The notes under the pieces were generated by a model that was not told the DNA's origin, made no database searches, and saw only the letters and a program-made list of their open reading frames with translations. A program made the position numbers and the translations under genes. Below are positions 60,557 to 64,000 of a stretch of 64,000 nt of DNA, one piece after another. Origin of the DNA: Hoplostethus atlanticus (Eukaryota > Chordata > Actinopteri > Trachichthyiformes > Trachichthyidae); the NCBI GenBank assembly GCA_034670405.1, contig JAXDDX010000015.1, positions 4,804,001 through 4,868,000 of the forward strand. Direction: 5' to 3'. Each line of letters begins with the position of its first letter. Position 1 is the stretch's first letter.

Positions 60557-63500
60557 AGTGTCAATACACTGCTGTGTTAAGTAAAGGTGTGATGTAATGT
60601 TTACTGCTGGGAGACTGATGATGAAATGTCACTGATTTATAAAACAACACAGCTTCCCGAACAGCTTCATTTGGAAAAGGAATGCTAATTGTCACATATA
60701 CTATGTATAAAGCTGCTGAAAAGTGTTTTATTCCAAGCTCTGTTGTCTCTGGCCTTATATTTTTTTTTCATCCTCCAACAGCAACAAAAAAAGAAAAACT
60801 CCCCCCCCCACACAGAGAACAGACTTGCATTTCCCAAGGTGCACCGCTTTCCGTTCTTGCCCTTGGCGTAAACTAACTCTGAACAACAAATGTTTCTTTT
60901 ACAGCATCCTTACTAGGCGTGCTTTGAATTCTGGTGTTGGGCTTTTACTTTTGAAAGTTTGACTGTGGCACCACAAGTGGAGAGGTCTTATTTCAGCGCG
61001 GCCAGGTCTGACGCCTCTGCCGTTTACCTGGATGGATTTGTTTTGCCGACGTGGGTGAATGCTTCTATTTTCTTTTTATCAGTCCAGAACTCCTTAACAC
61101 ATTCCTCACAATATGAGTATTGTGCAATGAAGGAACAAGTTCACTAAAATTTAATTTCTGAAGGTTACTTGTTGCTGAATTTGAAGACATCTGCTCGACT
61201 AATTTAATAATCCGTGACATTTTCATGGAAATAATTGTCCAATTTTGCTTTCTATTGTCAGTTGATATAATACAACTGTGATACCCAGTTTGTGAAAGCT
61301 TCTGCATTTGCCCGGTGTTTATGTGCAGTACACTCTATTATATAAATAATGATTTATTCTTTTTTTTTTTTTTTTTATCCATATGCAGCCCCACATCACT
61401 ACTGTATAGATAAATAATTGCACACTCAATTAAATACAATATCCAGTGTGACGGCCACATTTAGTATTTATGTATTGTGTCTGACCTAGAAAAGCCTTCA
61501 CAAAGAAACACATTATGTGAAGAGCAGAAAAGTTCAAACCCGTGTTGAGTTAAAAGGTTGCCGTGCCCCGTTGTCTCCCACTGTGGAACTGGTCCACTTT
61601 GCTGGGAGCGAAATAGCTCCTCCCCTGAGTTTATACTGGACTGTCATTTTTTCCCAATCAACGCTAAGTGCTCCTAAGTTGATAATACTTCAGGCAATAC
61701 TGCAGGTTAATTAAGGGCAAACGCTGCTTTTATTTACGTCCTACATCTGATCCATTAACAGTGAAGAACATTTGATTTTATTTAGACCTACACAACAAAA
61801 AAGAGCTCCACACCAAGCTCTCTCCCAACCTGTAACGAGCAACATTTGAAGAGGAATTATAAATGAAATCGGCTGTGAATTGGTTTATTTTCAGTAAACA
61901 CATTCATCAACAAGTGCGACCACACTGCCCAGATTCTAAATGTTTTTTTTAACAGTATTGTCACGCGACTGTATGATCCAAATCTTCTTTTGATATTGTT
62001 TGTTGTGCTGAGATTGGAAATCAATCACTGCACAATTCCATTAATTGATAGATTTGGCCAGATGTATTCAGATGGGAGGAAAAATAAGTTATTTTTCCTC
62101 CTGTTCACAATGGCTGATAAATCACAAACTTCACCAGCCACTTTAATTATTTTATATTATTTTTTTTATTCATTTTTGAAACAGAAAAAATTGCAAATGA
62201 TTGTTGGTGTCTGCTTGGGTAGACAACTTATTGTATCAGCCATACTAGAATATTCCTTTTAATCATCAGTGGCTCGGGGTATTTTTTTTAAATTCTAGCC
62301 AAACCATCTTTGAAGATTTGAAGCTCACATTTTTCTATTTCTAACTATTTAAGGTCAGGGTTAGGTAAGTCGTTTCATGTTATATGAAGATACTCTTTTA
62401 AGGGGGGAAAGAACAACTGAACGCTTTTCTGAAAATACAATTGATTACTCTTTATATTGGTGGTTGTTTGCTTGATATGATATATATATATATAATAATA
62501 GGTAATGTAATATAATGGAATGGAAAAGAGCAAATATTCTCATAGGTTCAGTTAGATATAGAGGTTTATAATCCAGAACAGCCAGGGTAGGAACAGAGGG
62601 GGAAGGGCTCCGATTCCCGACTGCAAGCAGAGTAAATTCAGAAATACAGTGCCATTATGTTTCATCCATAATACAGTGCAGAAAAGCTTTTTCCATTATC
62701 ATCTCCAGTGACCATCCATTCTTCAGAGATGCAGTGGTGAACGATTCCTCTGAGCTGTTCAAGGTATATTCAAGTGCTTTGATTCAAGTTGTGTCTTGCA
62801 CATTGTAAAATATGCCCTTCCAATGTATTTAGCGTCAGCATCTGTATTATTTTCTCGAATGCTCTCTCACTTTCGATTAATCTTCCCAATTTTTTCCCCA
62901 TTTTTTTTCAGTCTCTTTGGCTTTGTGCCACCACAAAGCGAGCACTCCCACATTCACAGCGCTCATAAAGAATTCATCGTCTGTAATAGAAAGTAGCTTG
63001 CCCATCTCCTGCTCTCGTTCTCTCTGCAGATAACCGAGCGGCTTTCATGGAGTTTTCGCGGAGACCTCTTACTCTCCGAGGCCCCGGACGACCACGAAAA
63101 GGTCCTGTGGCTGTACAATCACTGATGAGATGCTGCAAACCTTTGTACAATAGCAGTGACCTAGTTTTGCAACCGAGCAGAACCCTATAGGAGGCAAACA
63201 TCACTGGAGATTTCATGTTAATATTACAAACCTTTCTGCGACTCTCGTCTTAGCAGTGCACACATCGAGAAGAACAACAGAGATGGCTGGAGAGGGAGTG
63301 CTTGCAACTTATGGTGGGGGGGGGTTCATACAGTGAATTAGCAGTGGTTTTTGATGTCATCTGTTTTGCAAAGTTTAAAGGGTATGGTTGTGAAATTTAG
63401 TACTCATTCATACGGAATGAATACTTTAGAGAATGCAGTTTTCCTCCGTCCCCGGCATAGTTGGTGCAACCTGTTTAATGAAGACATCTGTGCCTGCGAC

Positions 63501-64000
63501 GTGTTTAGCAGCGACACAAACAAACATTGTTCATTGTTTGTACTTATTACACCGATCAAGAACAAAGAACCTACAAGTCCAACAAATGTAAGGGTGCCTC
63601 CCTGCTTCCGTAGCCTCCATCTGCACACGGGAAACCGCACACTGTGGTTTTAAATCAGCAGTTTAAATCTGCTGCCGTCAGAAAGCCGCGGCAGTGGGGA
63701 AGATGAATAGATGCAGATGGCACGACTTTGAGTAAGCATATGAATTGCTCGCTTCGTGCTCCGAGTGTATTGCAGACAGTATATTGTTCTGTAATTCACT
63801 GATGGATGTAGATCGAGCTCAGCGTTTACTGTATCAAAATAAAGCCAACATCGCGTGGCATGTGAGCCCCAAGTCATGAGGGTTTTCAAATAAGACCCAG
63901 GTCAAAAGGGTCTAGTCATGTTCACGGTCCCACTAAAGCAACCCAAGTCGTTACAAGTAGGCTCAAGCTAAGTCATCATGTTTTATACTATCTAAAGAAA
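60557..64000. other. Unassigned non-coding DNA
   Basis: Contains T runs (61,360-61,377), a TA run near 62,481-62,494 and a G run near 63,314. A plus-strand acceptor-like CTCTCTGCAG near 63,030 is followed by a 50-codon open stretch without recognisable similarity. No exon or repeat could be named. Confidence 0.35.

Noticed and set aside
63020-63190. Acceptor-like CTCTCTGCAG followed by a ~50-codon open stretch on the plus strand
   Set aside because: No recognisable similarity and no donor; such acceptors arise often in pyrimidine-rich DNA.

Overview
The window looks like teleost fish nuclear DNA. It carries several repeat types typical of fish genomes: an L2-clade LINE 3' fragment, tRNA-derived SINEs, TTAA-flanked and hAT-type MITEs, a deleted Tc1-like element, and abundant CA, GA, TC and CTA simple repeats. 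Nearly all of it is non-coding. I see no bacterial-type operons, CRISPR array, rRNA or functional tRNA gene. The open frames are short and mostly chance products of repeats or low-complexity DNA.

The best host-gene signal is a small minus-strand exon at 55,804-55,864. It encodes a 20-residue signal peptide starting in a good Kozak context and ends in a phase-1 GTAAGA donor. Its length, first residues and splice phase match the alternative first coding exon of the IgLON genes NTM and OPCML. If that is right, sequence below 55.8 kb is the start of a very large first intron and sequence above it is 5' UTR, promoter and upstream DNA. That would fit the sparse, intron-like character of the window. 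A second, weaker signal-peptide-plus-donor exon lies on the plus strand at 13,023-13,101.

Layout. 0-6 kb: a CTA repeat, a broken L2-type LINE, a copy of an unnamed dispersed family, a SINE and two TTAA MITEs. 6-20 kb: mostly single-copy-looking DNA with stretches resembling conserved non-coding DNA, a perfect 14-bp hairpin at 10.3 kb and one dispersed-family copy. 20-25 kb: a foldback MITE nested in an older repeat, a TTAA MITE and an hAT MITE with a perfect 8-bp target duplication. 25-30 kb: an unassigned region with the window's longest open frame, and a dispersed-family copy. 30-43.5 kb: a solo LTR with a 5-bp target duplication, two hAT-type elements and a TTAA MITE. 43.5-54.6 kb: mostly unassigned, with a degenerate tandem array, a Tc1-like deletion derivative and a TTAA MITE. 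54.8-64 kb: CpG-denser blocks, the IgLON-like exon, a SINE, the last dispersed-family copy and a second solo LTR of the same family in the opposite orientation.

I found no convincing new biological system. The points most worth checking are the IgLON-type exon, the five-copy dispersed family, the set of five TTAA-flanked MITEs, the degenerate tandem array and the short perfect hairpin.
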